In this document: positions 21,489 through 29,995 of the stretch, one piece after another | How the letters are laid out: every line of letters starts with the position of its first letter | Position numbering within the stretch: the stretch's first letter is position 1 | From: Chryseobacterium indologenes | Lineage (GTDB): Bacteria > Bacteroidota > Bacteroidia > Flavobacteriales > Weeksellaceae | DNA length: 64,000 bases | Reading direction: 5' to 3' | Assembly (NCBI GenBank): GCA_001013295.1 | Contig: LAZY01000010.1 | Coordinates: 1 to 64,000, forward strand | The notes under the pieces: model-generated | What the model was told of the DNA's origin: nothing | Databases searched by the model: none | What the model saw: the letters and a program-made list of their open reading frames with translations, nothing else | Position numbers and translations under genes: made by a program

Positions 21489-23296
21489 TAGTTGAATTAT
21501 GGGTTGAAGGAGTTTCATTGGATTTATATTCTGAAACAAACATTAAACACACTTTGCAGATAAATGACGTGGGCGAAGTGAAGGATCGCCAGGCTTCTTA
21601 TACGAATTCATTTAAATTACCAAAGACTCCCAAAAATATAAGCGTATTTAAAGGGCTAGGGATTCACTCAAGCAGTTCAAATATTCCATATATAAAGCCT
21701 AATGCAATGCTTAAAATCGATGGATATGATTTCTTGACTCAGGCATGGCTTCAGATAAAATCAACAGATTATGAATACGATGTAAACATTTATTCTGGCA
21801 TAATCGATTTTTTTAAAAAGTTTGAAAATAAAACAATTGGCGAATATCTCGCTGCAGATTTAACAGAAATAAACCACAATAAAAATTTAGCGACTGTCAT
21901 TAATACACAAAATGATGATACCCTTAGGTACTCATATTTATTTGCTGACTTTAACGGTCGGACCCACCGAAAGACAAATCCAAATGTAATTAATATTGAC
22001 TTTGTCGTGCCTAGCGTCCTAGTATCTTATTTATTTGAAAAAATTCACGAAAAGGCAGGTTATACGTTTAATGGCAGCTTCATTACATTAGAAGATTATA
22101 CTAATTGGTGGATTTCTTATCCAAAAGCTCCAGAAGATGATGGGTCGGTTGTGTATTTTGAAGAAACAAAAAATGTCAGTTTCAATTCGCCAGGAGGTGA
22201 TGATTCTTTTGGTTTCACATTTAATAATGGAGGTAATAACGGCATTAAGATTTCAGATACAGGCGTATATAGTATCAACTCAGTCGGAACAGCCGGGTTA
22301 AATGAGCCTATACCATCAGGTATTGGTTATCTTCAATACAACTTCTACTATAAAGTAAATGGCGGTCAGGTAGCTTGGGCTAATCAAATTATTCTCAATG
22401 AAAACGACGTAATTGATTTTTTTTATGATATTCAAACAGATTGGAACGGAACAGCATCCATGTCATTAGTCATTAAAAAGCTTGAAGACGTATCATTTAC
22501 AGAGGAATTCCAGGACCTTAAGATCACTGAATTCTTAAAAGATGTTTATAATATTATGGGTTTAACACCTGTAATAGATAATGTGTCTAAAAATGTAAAG
22601 TATCTAACGAATGAAGAGCGATTTAAAACAGCTGAGGTTGAAGATTGGACGGAGTATTTAGTCTCAATCGATAAGGAAAGCTACGATTTCGGATCATACT
22701 CTCAAAACAACATGTTAAAGTATAAATACAATGATCAGGAAGAAAATCAATCTGATGGATCTATAATTGTTCAAAATAAAAACATAGAAGAAGAGAAGAC
22801 TGTTTTTACCTCATTTACTTATTCAGTAGAAAAAGAGCTTCTTTCAAAATTTCAATTAACGCCGAGCTTAACCGGAGAGGCTACAGTATATAAGCTTTAT
22901 GAAAAAGAACCACAAGATGGCTCAACAGATCTCAAGTACAAACCACTATCAAAAAGATACTTTTATCTACGAATGCGAAAGGTAAATTCATCGGTATTGA
23001 TAGGCTCCGATATTCAGGGGACAGAATTGCCAAATAGTGTAATTAAGTTCGGAGACTTTACTAATTTGAAGATGGATTATATAGCAGCAAAGTACTATAA
23101 AGACTTTCAAAATGTAATAAATAACACAGTTATATGGAATGTTACATTGAATGTACCTTATCCAAAATTACTAAAGTTAGATATGACTAAGGTATTATAT
23201 TTCGATCAGTTACAGCAATACTGTTTTATAAATAAAATATCCTTTGACGATAATAAAGTAACCGCGGAGTTGATCAAAATAAACAACTTTAGATAA
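21485..23296 (+). CDS. Probable baseplate/tail hub protein (603 aa)
   Basis: A 603-residue protein. The N-terminal 100 residues (LYSETNIKHTLQINDVGEVK, then DRQASYTNSFKLPKTPKN) set out a beta-rich domain; the pattern of short strands and turns continues throughout, ending in FDDNKVTAELIKINNF. Such proteins in Bacteroidota phages sit at the tail tip. It ends at the start codon of a nucleotidyltransferase-like gene. Confidence 0.55.
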   Translation: MIVELWVEGVSLDLYSETNIKHTLQINDVGEVKDRQASYTNSFKLPKTPKNISVFKGLGIHSSSSNIPYIKPNAMLKIDGYDFLTQAWLQIKSTDYEYDVNIYSGIIDFFKKFENKTIGEYLAADLTEINHNKNLATVINTQNDDTLRYSYLFADFNGRTHRKTNPNVINIDFVVPSVLVSYLFEKIHEKAGYTFNGSFITLEDYTNWWISYPKAPEDDGSVVYFEETKNVSFNSPGGDDSFGFTFNNGGNNGIKISDTGVYSINSVGTAGLNEPIPSGIGYLQYNFYYKVNGGQVAWANQIILNENDVIDFFYDIQTDWNGTASMSLVIKKLEDVSFTEEFQDLKITEFLKDVYNIMGLTPVIDNVSKNVKYLTNEERFKTAEVEDWTEYLVSIDKESYDFGSYSQNNMLKYKYNDQEENQSDGSIIVQNKNIEEEKTVFTSFTYSVEKELLSKFQLTPSLTGEATVYKLYEKEPQDGSTDLKYKPLSKRYFYLRMRKVNSSVLIGSDIQGTELPNSVIKFGDFTNLKMDYIAAKYYKDFQNVINNTVIWNVTLNVPYPKLLKLDMTKVLYFDQLQQYCFINKISFDDNKVTAELIKINNFR

Positions 23297-23709
23297 TGGC
23301 AGCAATAAGAGATATACTTGCGATAATTGATCGTTTAGCACCTGTTTCTGGGTTAAAGTTCGTAGGAGGTACTTCATTGTTTATTCAAAATAAGAAAGAA
23401 ACAATAAATGATATTGATGTACTTGTTCAAGATATTGAAGGCATAAGTAGTGTTTATGAAATTGTAATAATAGAAGAGTCTTTATATAAGTTCCAAGATA
23501 GAAGAAGGGCATATTACATTGATAAAGACATTATGATAGATGTGTTTGTAGAACAAAATGAAGAAGATGTAATATTATTAGGAAAATGTCAATGCGTTAC
23601 AACAGATGCACAGATTAAATTCCTCGAAAGGACACTTCGGTTAAGTCTGAGCTCCGAAAAAAGACAAGAGACTTTAGCGGAAATTGCATATTTAAAGTCG
23701 TTAAGATAA
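23296..23709 (+). CDS. Minimal nucleotidyltransferase-fold protein
   Basis: A 137-residue protein with the core signature of the nucleotidyltransferase superfamily: a glycine-rich FVGGTSLFIQ (about 22-31), then DIDVLV (38-43) giving the paired aspartates, and a third strand IMIDVFVE (about 77-84) with a further aspartate. This is the MNT/AbiEii-like layout, reduced to the catalytic half. It is set between the tail hub and tape-measure genes with no spacing, so it is made with virion genes. The role is unknown; a defence, toxin or tail-modification part are options. Confidence 0.65.
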   Translation: MAAIRDILAIIDRLAPVSGLKFVGGTSLFIQNKKETINDIDVLVQDIEGISSVYEIVIIEESLYKFQDRRRAYYIDKDIMIDVFVEQNEEDVILLGKCQCVTTDAQIKFLERTLRLSLSSEKRQETLAEIAYLKSLR

Positions 23710-23733
23710 ATTAATTTAAAATGAAGATGGATA

Positions 23734-26700
23734 ATGGCGGAGAGAATAGTATTAGCACAATTTGATATTGATTCCAGGCTTTTAGAGGATAAAATAGCGC
23801 AGAATCAAACTAAGATAGACCTTCTTAAAGGTGAGATAAAAGATACACGTAAAGCTATTAAAGAGTATCAGGATCAGGCAAAATTAATGGCCGGAATTAT
23901 AGAAGAAGGAAATAAAGCGATTGAAGAAGCAAATCAAGAATTAGCTCAAGGAATAATTACGCAAGAGCAGTATAACTATATTGTTAATCTTACTTCTGAT
24001 GTCATTCGTGAATCAGAGGTTGAGTTAGCTAGACTTATAGAGACTGAACGTGAACAGCAGCGCCAATTGGTAAGATACCAAACAGACTTAAGATCCGTAA
24101 ATGATGAGAATAGAGAGCTCAATAATTTACTTAGAGCTGGAAGAACAGAGATTCAGGGAAATGAAGGTGCATATAGGGAACTATCACAACAATTAACCGC
24201 TACAAGAGCGGAGGCTCTCAACCTAGGCGCTCAAATGCGCATGCTGGAAAGAGAAGGACAGCAGAATACCGAAGCTTACCGTGATGTTTCTCGACAATGG
24301 CAAGAATCAAGCACTAGAGCAAGAGAACTTCACTCAGAACTCTTAGAATTAGATAGGGCCACTGGAGATAATCGTCGTAATGTTGGTAATTACTCAGAAG
24401 GAATCAAAGACGCATTTTCAGAAATCGGTGTTGGTTTTGGAATGTTACTGACCGGAGGGTTTACCGCAGGTATGGATAAAATCAAAGATGGGCTTAAGTC
24501 TATTAGAGATGGATTGATTGCTATAAAAACGGAATTGTTGGCCAATCCATTGCTGACATTAGCCATGGTAATTGTAGCAGCAACAATTGGAATATATAAA
24601 GGAGTAAAAGCATTATTCGAATACAACGCTGAAATAGGAAAGCTTAACAAAGAAATTGAACAACTAACAAACCTAACAGGCCCAGTAGTCGATAGATTGA
24701 GAGAGTTCGCTACAGCTATTGAAATAGTATTTGGAAAAGAATTTAAAGAAGGTATTCAAGAAATGAATTCTTTGATGAAAGATTTTAATCTTACTTCTTC
24801 AGAGGCTTTCCAGGTTTATCAAGAGGGATTGGCAAAAGGAGGAGCCGCCAATGCTGAATTCGGAGACAGTATCAGGGAGTATGGGGTACAATTTGCGCAA
24901 AATGGATACTCAGCACAGGAGTTTTTAAATCTACTTAATGCTGGAATTGATTTGGATGTTTATACTGACAAGCTTCCAGATGCCATTAAAGAATTAGGTA
25001 TATCATTTACTGACACAACAAAAGCGACACGTGACAGTTTAGTAAATGCGTTTGGGGCTTCATTTACTGATAATTTACTTAGAAGTGTTAATTCAGGTAA
25101 AATATCCGTTAAACAGGCATTAGATGAAATATCGGCTCAAGCGCAAAAAACAGGTTTAAATTTGCAGCAAATAGCAAGTTTAAATGCTTCGGTATTTCGT
25201 GGCGCAGGCGAAGATGCCGGGGGGCTAGTTAAAATAATAGAAGCTGTTAACTTAGCGAATAATAAAGAAGCGCAAACACTTACAGGCAGTCAAAAAGCAA
25301 CACTTGAATTAGTTGATGCAACACTTGAATTAGAGCAAGCTAAAACTAAAGCGTTTAAATCAGATGAAATATCTAGTTTCTCCAAATCATTTGAAATTGC
25401 ATGGACTAAAATAAAAACCATATTTATTGAATTAGTCGGTGGTATTGTGGATGTTGTGATGTGGTTTGACAAAATGACGGGTACTTCCGAATTAGTTAAA
25501 GGAATATTTAATGACTTAGTTAACTATGGTAATGTGCTTATAGAAGCATTGGGATCTTTAAAAGGTGCTTTTAAAGATTTATTAGACGCCATTGGAGTTA
25601 ATACAACAAAAGCGGATGGTTGGATAAAAACATTATTTTCAATGTTAAATCCGATCAATTTTGTCAAAGGAGCTTTATTCATGCTAACTGCAGCAGTTAA
25701 AACATTCGGGACTATTATTGAAAACAGCAGAGTTCTTATTACAACATTTGCATTAACGGCCAAGGCCCTATTTGGTCAAATAGCATCTATTGCTAATGAT
25801 ATTAAGAATTTGGATTTTGGATCAGCTTTAGAAAAAATAAAGTCGTTCTCTATTTCTGAAGAACTAAAAAAAGCAAGAGAAGAAGCAGAAAAAATAGTCA
25901 AATTAAATAAAATAAAACCGGCAGAAAAAGAGGAAAAAGCACCAGATACAACCAAGATAAAAGGAAACGATAAAGACACTGGAGCATCGGCAGATGCAGC
26001 GGCTAAGGCTGCCGCAGAAAGACAAAAACTTATTGATAAGCAACAAAGAGAAGCTGAAGCTGCAAGAAAGAAAGCTGAAGCCGCAGCTGAGGCAGCCGCA
26101 AAACAGGATCTAGCTAATGCTAAAGAAAGAGCAAATGTGGCAATTCAAGCAACGCAAGCAGAATTGGCAGATTATATCGCTATGAATGCAGAAAAGCTTA
26201 AATCAGATAAAAGACTTACTCAAGCCAGAGTAAATGAATTACAGGCATATCTTGAGAATGTAAGAGAAAAGACACAAATTGCCAATGAGCTAGAAAAACA
26301 GCAGAAAATACAGTCACTTAAAGATCAGTTAGAAGCGATCAAAGGAAATAGTGCCCAGGAAATAGGCCAAAAGAAAAATTTAACTGCACAAAAAGAAGTT
26401 GTTGAAAAGGAATATGCTACTAAAGAACTTCTTATAAATAATGAGGCAAACGATAAAAGGAAGGAGCTTGACAAGAAATTCCTGGAAGAGAAAAGAACCG
26501 CGCAAAACTTAGCTAGAGCCTTAGAATTCGAAAAGCAGATTGCAGATCTTGAGTCACAAGGCTATACGGAAGCTGAGATGCAAAAAGTACAACTTGACCA
26601 GCAAATAGAGCAGAGATTAGCTAGTTTTCTTGAAGAGAATGAGTTAAAAAGACAGCTAGATCAAGAAAATTATGATTTAAACGCAGAAATAGAAGCTCAA

Positions 26701-27489
26701 AGAAGGGAACTTGAGGGGCAAATAGCTTTAGAACAGGATGCTATTAAAAAACAGAATCTTCAAAATTTACTTGCTGCATTGAATATAATGTATACTGACT
26801 ATGCTAATAAGGAGAAAAAAATAGCTGAAGAAAAAGAATATGCAAAACTAAGCGCATTCGCTAATGTGGCGGGCGCTATGTCTCAAATATTAGGGAAACA
26901 AACAGTTTTAGCGAAGACAGCAGCGATTGCCGAAGCCACAATTAATACTTATGTTGGAGCATCTAAAGCCCTATCACAAGGGGGGATCTGGGGAATAATT
27001 CAAGGTGCGGCTATCATTGCGGCGGGTATTGCTAACGTTGCATCAATTGCAGGTATTGACACGGGCGGAATATCTGCTGGTTTTTCATCAATTGCTAGCA
27101 CTGCCGGAACTATGGTTAAGAAAAAAGCAGCAGATGGTATGTTAATTGGGCCTTCTCATTCAAATGGAGGTATTCCGATTAAAACACCTGATGGAGTGAT
27201 AGAGGCAGAAGGAGGTGAAGTTATAATAAATAAGAGAAGTTCAGCCATGTATCGTGATGTTCTTTCTCAGATCAATCAATTAGGAGGAGGGGTAAAGTTT
27301 GCATCAGGTGGTGTATTAGGAAATATAAGCAGTCTACCAACAATTCAAAATAATATTAAACAAAATACCGTAATAACTTTAGATGAAGCATCAGTAATGG
27401 ATATTGCCCAGGCTGTATATGAAGGCAGTCAATCTGGAATAGAAAACTTATCAAACAATAGACAAATTCAAAACGGAGCAAATTTTTAA
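23734..27489 (+). CDS. Tail tape-measure protein
   Basis: The largest prophage gene, 1251 residues. It has an N-terminal coiled coil (about 10-210), hydrophobic central helices (MLLTGGFTAGMDKI, LANPLLTLAMVIVAATIGIY, INFVKGALFMLTAAVKTF), an alanine/lysine-rich coiled coil (about 750-1040) and a glycine-rich end. Tape-measure proteins set siphophage tail length at roughly 1.5 angstrom per residue, which would suggest a tail near 190 nm; that is inference from family knowledge. Confidence 0.9.
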   Translation: MAERIVLAQFDIDSRLLEDKIAQNQTKIDLLKGEIKDTRKAIKEYQDQAKLMAGIIEEGNKAIEEANQELAQGIITQEQYNYIVNLTSDVIRESEVELARLIETEREQQRQLVRYQTDLRSVNDENRELNNLLRAGRTEIQGNEGAYRELSQQLTATRAEALNLGAQMRMLEREGQQNTEAYRDVSRQWQESSTRARELHSELLELDRATGDNRRNVGNYSEGIKDAFSEIGVGFGMLLTGGFTAGMDKIKDGLKSIRDGLIAIKTELLANPLLTLAMVIVAATIGIYKGVKALFEYNAEIGKLNKEIEQLTNLTGPVVDRLREFATAIEIVFGKEFKEGIQEMNSLMKDFNLTSSEAFQVYQEGLAKGGAANAEFGDSIREYGVQFAQNGYSAQEFLNLLNAGIDLDVYTDKLPDAIKELGISFTDTTKATRDSLVNAFGASFTDNLLRSVNSGKISVKQALDEISAQAQKTGLNLQQIASLNASVFRGAGEDAGGLVKIIEAVNLANNKEAQTLTGSQKATLELVDATLELEQAKTKAFKSDEISSFSKSFEIAWTKIKTIFIELVGGIVDVVMWFDKMTGTSELVKGIFNDLVNYGNVLIEALGSLKGAFKDLLDAIGVNTTKADGWIKTLFSMLNPINFVKGALFMLTAAVKTFGTIIENSRVLITTFALTAKALFGQIASIANDIKNLDFGSALEKIKSFSISEELKKAREEAEKIVKLNKIKPAEKEEKAPDTTKIKGNDKDTGASADAAAKAAAERQKLIDKQQREAEAARKKAEAAAEAAAKQDLANAKERANVAIQATQAELADYIAMNAEKLKSDKRLTQARVNELQAYLENVREKTQIANELEKQQKIQSLKDQLEAIKGNSAQEIGQKKNLTAQKEVVEKEYATKELLINNEANDKRKELDKKFLEEKRTAQNLARALEFEKQIADLESQGYTEAEMQKVQLDQQIEQRLASFLEENELKRQLDQENYDLNAEIEAQRRELEGQIALEQDAIKKQNLQNLLAALNIMYTDYANKEKKIAEEKEYAKLSAFANVAGAMSQILGKQTVLAKTAAIAEATINTYVGASKALSQGGIWGIIQGAAIIAAGIANVASIAGIDTGGISAGFSSIASTAGTMVKKKAADGMLIGPSHSNGGIPIKTPDGVIEAEGGEVIINKRSSAMYRDVLSQINQLGGGVKFASGGVLGNISSLPTIQNNIKQNTVITLDEASVMDIAQAVYEGSQSGIENLSNNRQIQNGANF

Positions 27490-27492
27490 GAT

Positions 27493-27810
27493 ATGAAGGA
27501 GGAATTTAAAAGGTTTTGCGAAAGCCTAAAAAAACAGGAGGATGTAAATATTATCCGGGACACAAAAGCTGTTACTATTGGCATCTATAATTTCAAAACA
27601 GGAAATATAAAAGCCCAAGAAATAGCAAGCAAAAGGTATGAAAATCACTGTAAAAGTTGTAAATTTAGCATTGAGGAACCAATCCCAGAATTAAGAGTAG
27701 AAGACAAACAAATACCGGAACTTTCGGGTAAAACTTGTAGGGATTGCGGGTGTATTTTATCCTATAAATTAAGACAATCAGTAAAGAAATGCAGCAGATG
27801 GGAACAGTAA
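27493..27810 (+). CDS. Zinc-ribbon-like phage protein (105 aa)
   Basis: A 105-residue protein. The C-terminal half has CKSCKF, TCRDCGC and a final KKCSRWEQ, six cysteines fit for one or two zinc sites. It follows the tape measure by three bases and overlaps the next gene. Function unknown. Confidence 0.6.
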   Translation: MKEEFKRFCESLKKQEDVNIIRDTKAVTIGIYNFKTGNIKAQEIASKRYENHCKSCKFSIEEPIPELRVEDKQIPELSGKTCRDCGCILSYKLRQSVKKCSRWEQ

Positions 27811-28031
27811 AGGAAGCGGTTCAAGTAAACAGGAGTTTATTCTATAAATTAAATAAGTGCGGAATCAAAAATATTGAAACCGCACTTGATTATCTTTCTA
27901 TTTATGAACAGTATGAAAATCAAAAACACATAGATTCCTGTACTGAGCGTAAAAAAGTAGTTGCTGTATTTTGCAAAGTAACAGTTAGGACCGTTGAAAT
28001 AGCTTTGCAAACTATGAAAAGGGCTATTTGA
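27789..28031 (+). CDS. Small basic phage protein (80 aa)
   Basis: An 80-residue helical, basic protein with VNRSLFYKLNKCGI and a later VFCKVTVRTVEIALQTMK that might form a helix-turn-helix. It overlaps the end of a leftward gene by eight bases. ATG 27798 is an alternative start. Confidence 0.45.
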   Translation: MQQMGTVKEAVQVNRSLFYKLNKCGIKNIETALDYLSIYEQYENQKHIDSCTERKKVVAVFCKVTVRTVEIALQTMKRAI

Positions 28032-28539
28032 TGAATTTACCTAATTCCTCTTTCTTTTTATCATAATCCTCCTGAGTCATTAATCCTAAATCTAATTTAT
28101 CTTTTGCTTTTTTTAATTCAGACAATGCAGCGTCACTTGAAATTCCATTGGCTTTCAATTCTCCTGTTTCCAAAGCTTTCTCTGCTTTAATAAAGTAATG
28201 ATGGAAAACAGTCATGCCTTTTGTCTCAAATGAGGCATAGTAACCAGTTCTTTGGTTACCTGCAATATATATTCTCTTTATTTCGACTTCATCACCGCTT
28301 GACTTTGCATCCAGAGGTTCAATAGATAAGCCGCTAGAAAGATCAATAAAAGCAAAAGTTTTATTGGACGATGGAACGCCTAATTTTATTTTATCACCAG
28401 GTTTATATACATATCCATCACTTCCTTCATATGATGTGCATTTACCTCTTTCTGTTACTGTTTTCATTTCAGAATATTTGCATTCCTGCGCAAAAGCATT
28501 AATACAAACAAACATACCCAAAAGTAATATTTTTTTCAT
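28024..28539 (-). CDS. Secreted protein with C-terminal SHOCT-like helix pair
   Basis: I choose ATG at 28539, which gives a clean signal peptide (MKKILLLGMFVCINAFAQ) cut after AFA; the mature protein has ~153 residues. The middle is beta-rich (YVYKPGDKIKLGVPSSNKTF) and the last ~35 residues (LSELKKAKDKLDLGLMTQED followed by YDKKKEELGKF) match the SHOCT short helical motif often found at protein ends. Not a virion protein; likely expressed from the lysogen in the periplasm or outside. It lies in a leftward accessory block. Confidence 0.65.
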   Translation of the reverse strand: MKKILLLGMFVCINAFAQECKYSEMKTVTERGKCTSYEGSDGYVYKPGDKIKLGVPSSNKTFAFIDLSSGLSIEPLDAKSSGDEVEIKRIYIAGNQRTGYYASFETKGMTVFHHYFIKAEKALETGELKANGISSDAALSELKKAKDKLDLGLMTQEDYDKKKEELGKFIK

Positions 28540-28601
28540 GATTAAATTTTCCACAAAGAAAGCAAATATTTTTGAAATGGGTTTTGTGGGAAACCGTAAA
28601 A

Positions 28602-28850
28602 TTAATTCAAAAACTTATTCAATACTTCTTTGAATTCAGTTATGAAGAAAGGATTGCTTATTTTATATGAATTTCCTTTTGGATTAAAAAAATAAACGGC
28701 ATCGTATTCAACAGAAATTTGAAAAATATCTTTTTCAAATAAAAATCTTTCAACAGTTCTGGTTAATTTCCAATCCTCAAGTAACTTATTATTAAAAATA
28801 CTTTCTGCTGCGGATCTTAATTTAATCTGATACATATTATTTGTTTCCAT
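28602..28850 (-). CDS. Hypothetical accessory protein (82 aa)
   Basis: An 82-residue protein (NNMYQIKLRSAAESIFNNKL, then YDAVYFFNPKGNSYKISN). Overlaps the end of the upstream small gene. No motif recognised. Confidence 0.5.
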   Translation of the reverse strand: METNNMYQIKLRSAAESIFNNKLLEDWKLTRTVERFLFEKDIFQISVEYDAVYFFNPKGNSYKISNPFFITEFKEVLNKFLN

Positions 28851-28968
28851 TATTAATGTTTAACTGTAAAAGCTTAGATGCTTCGGCCAAAGTCACTCCG
28901 AAACTTTCTTTAATTAAAGTAGACATTTCTTTCACTTTATTTTTGGTTTCTTTTGTTTGATTTTCCAT
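28837..28968 (-). CDS. Very small accessory protein (43 aa)
   Basis: ATG at 28968 opens 43 codons (MENQTKETKNKVKEMSTLIK, then ESFGVTLAEASKLL), a likely amphipathic helix pair. It overlaps the next gene start by 14 bases. Plausible but small. Confidence 0.4.
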   Translation of the reverse strand: MENQTKETKNKVKEMSTLIKESFGVTLAEASKLLQLNINNGNK

Positions 28969-29059
28969 AATTCAGGCGCTATTACATGATATTTTACTAA
29001 TTTGTATTTCTGTCTAAATAATCTAGCCTTTCATTTAAATAAGAAAGTCTTTCTTTTAA

Positions 29060-29194
29060 TTATTGAATATATTTATCTATAAAACTATCTAGCCAAATCA
29101 AGACTAAAATTATTATCCAACAAAAAATTATTTGAAGAATAAAAATAAAAAGACTTGCAAAAACAAGATCAAATATGTTATTGATCTTTTTCAT
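29060..29194 (-). CDS. Small membrane peptide (44 aa)
   Basis: ATG at 29194 opens 44 codons: MKKINNIFDLV then one long hydrophobic stretch (FASLFIFILQIIFCWIIILV) and a polar tail. One or two membrane spans. Support is composition and position. Confidence 0.4.
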   Translation of the reverse strand: MKKINNIFDLVFASLFIFILQIIFCWIIILVLIWLDSFIDKYIQ

Positions 29195-29247
29195 TCCTAA
29201 AACCTTTATTTAAATTTAAATACCTTCCGTTATAGTTGTGGGATGAG

Positions 29248-29595
29248 TTATCTTTCATTCCATCGATCGGGATTATCATGTATATTTCCAATGACCTCAA
29301 AATCAGTTTCCAATTTCAAAGATTTTTCAAATAAAGGATAAAATTGCCCAGTTAAACAACCGACTTTACTCCAAGTATTATTTGGAACGTCTTTAATTAT
29401 GTCTCCTTCATAAATATCAGTTGCATTTTTATCTTTTAAACCTGTGTATTCTCCTACTGTCGATTCCCAAACCAATGAAGTTTCTCTGCCATTTAGTGAA
29501 GTAATAAAAGCATCACCTGTATAATCTTTATGTAAAAATCCGATCACCCATTCATTTTGACTTTTTGTCAAGGCTCTAAATTTTATTTCTCTCAT
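29248..29595 (-). CDS. YopX family protein, short copy
   Basis: A 115-residue YopX relative: MREIKFRALTK at the start, VGEYTGLKDKNATDIYEGDI in the middle and FEVIGNIHDNPDRW at the end. It is a second copy beside the 155-residue one at 9060-9527, about 40 residues shorter between the central and final motifs. Role unknown. Confidence 0.8.
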   Translation of the reverse strand: MREIKFRALTKSQNEWVIGFLHKDYTGDAFITSLNGRETSLVWESTVGEYTGLKDKNATDIYEGDIIKDVPNNTWSKVGCLTGQFYPLFEKSLKLETDFEVIGNIHDNPDRWNER

Positions 29596-29604
29596 AGGAT
29601 TAAT

Positions 29605-29856
29605 TTATTTAAATACATTATTTATTTTTTGACGTTGCATTTCCTCTTTTGTTCTCAATTCTTTAAATCCTGATTTCTCCATAGGAAGCTCACCATTCTT
29701 TTTGCAAAATTCCAAATATTCATCATACAGCCTATCATCCTGCATCTTTTTTTGATGCTGATCAATATACGGGTTAATCTGGCTTTTTTTCTTGCCAAAT
29801 AAGGCGTTTAGAAACCAATAGAAGTAAAAACAAAGAATAAAGAACATTAATATCAT
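29605..29856 (-). CDS. Small membrane-anchored protein (83 aa)
   Basis: Residues 2-20 are a membrane span (ILMFFILCFYFYWFLNALF), followed by a basic stop-transfer stretch GKKKSQ and a charged helical tail. It is the first gene of the leftward block, divergent from the head genes. Could act in exclusion at the membrane; unproven. Confidence 0.5.
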   Translation of the reverse strand: MILMFFILCFYFYWFLNALFGKKKSQINPYIDQHQKKMQDDRLYDEYLEFCKKNGELPMEKSGFKELRTKEEMQRQKINNVFK

Positions 29857-29995
29857 AATCGTTGCGAAATAAATAATTCGCTAAAATACGTAATTGCTTT
29901 ATTTATAGCTATAAACGATTGTTTTACTGCGAATTGTGTTTAAACAAATTTACAAAAAAATAAGTGAAAATTTGTATTAGGTAGATTGGTTTTTA

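Noticed and set aside
24390..25979. Minus-strand frames opposite the tape-measure gene
   Set aside because: Shadow frames of helical, alanine/lysine-rich coding sequence.
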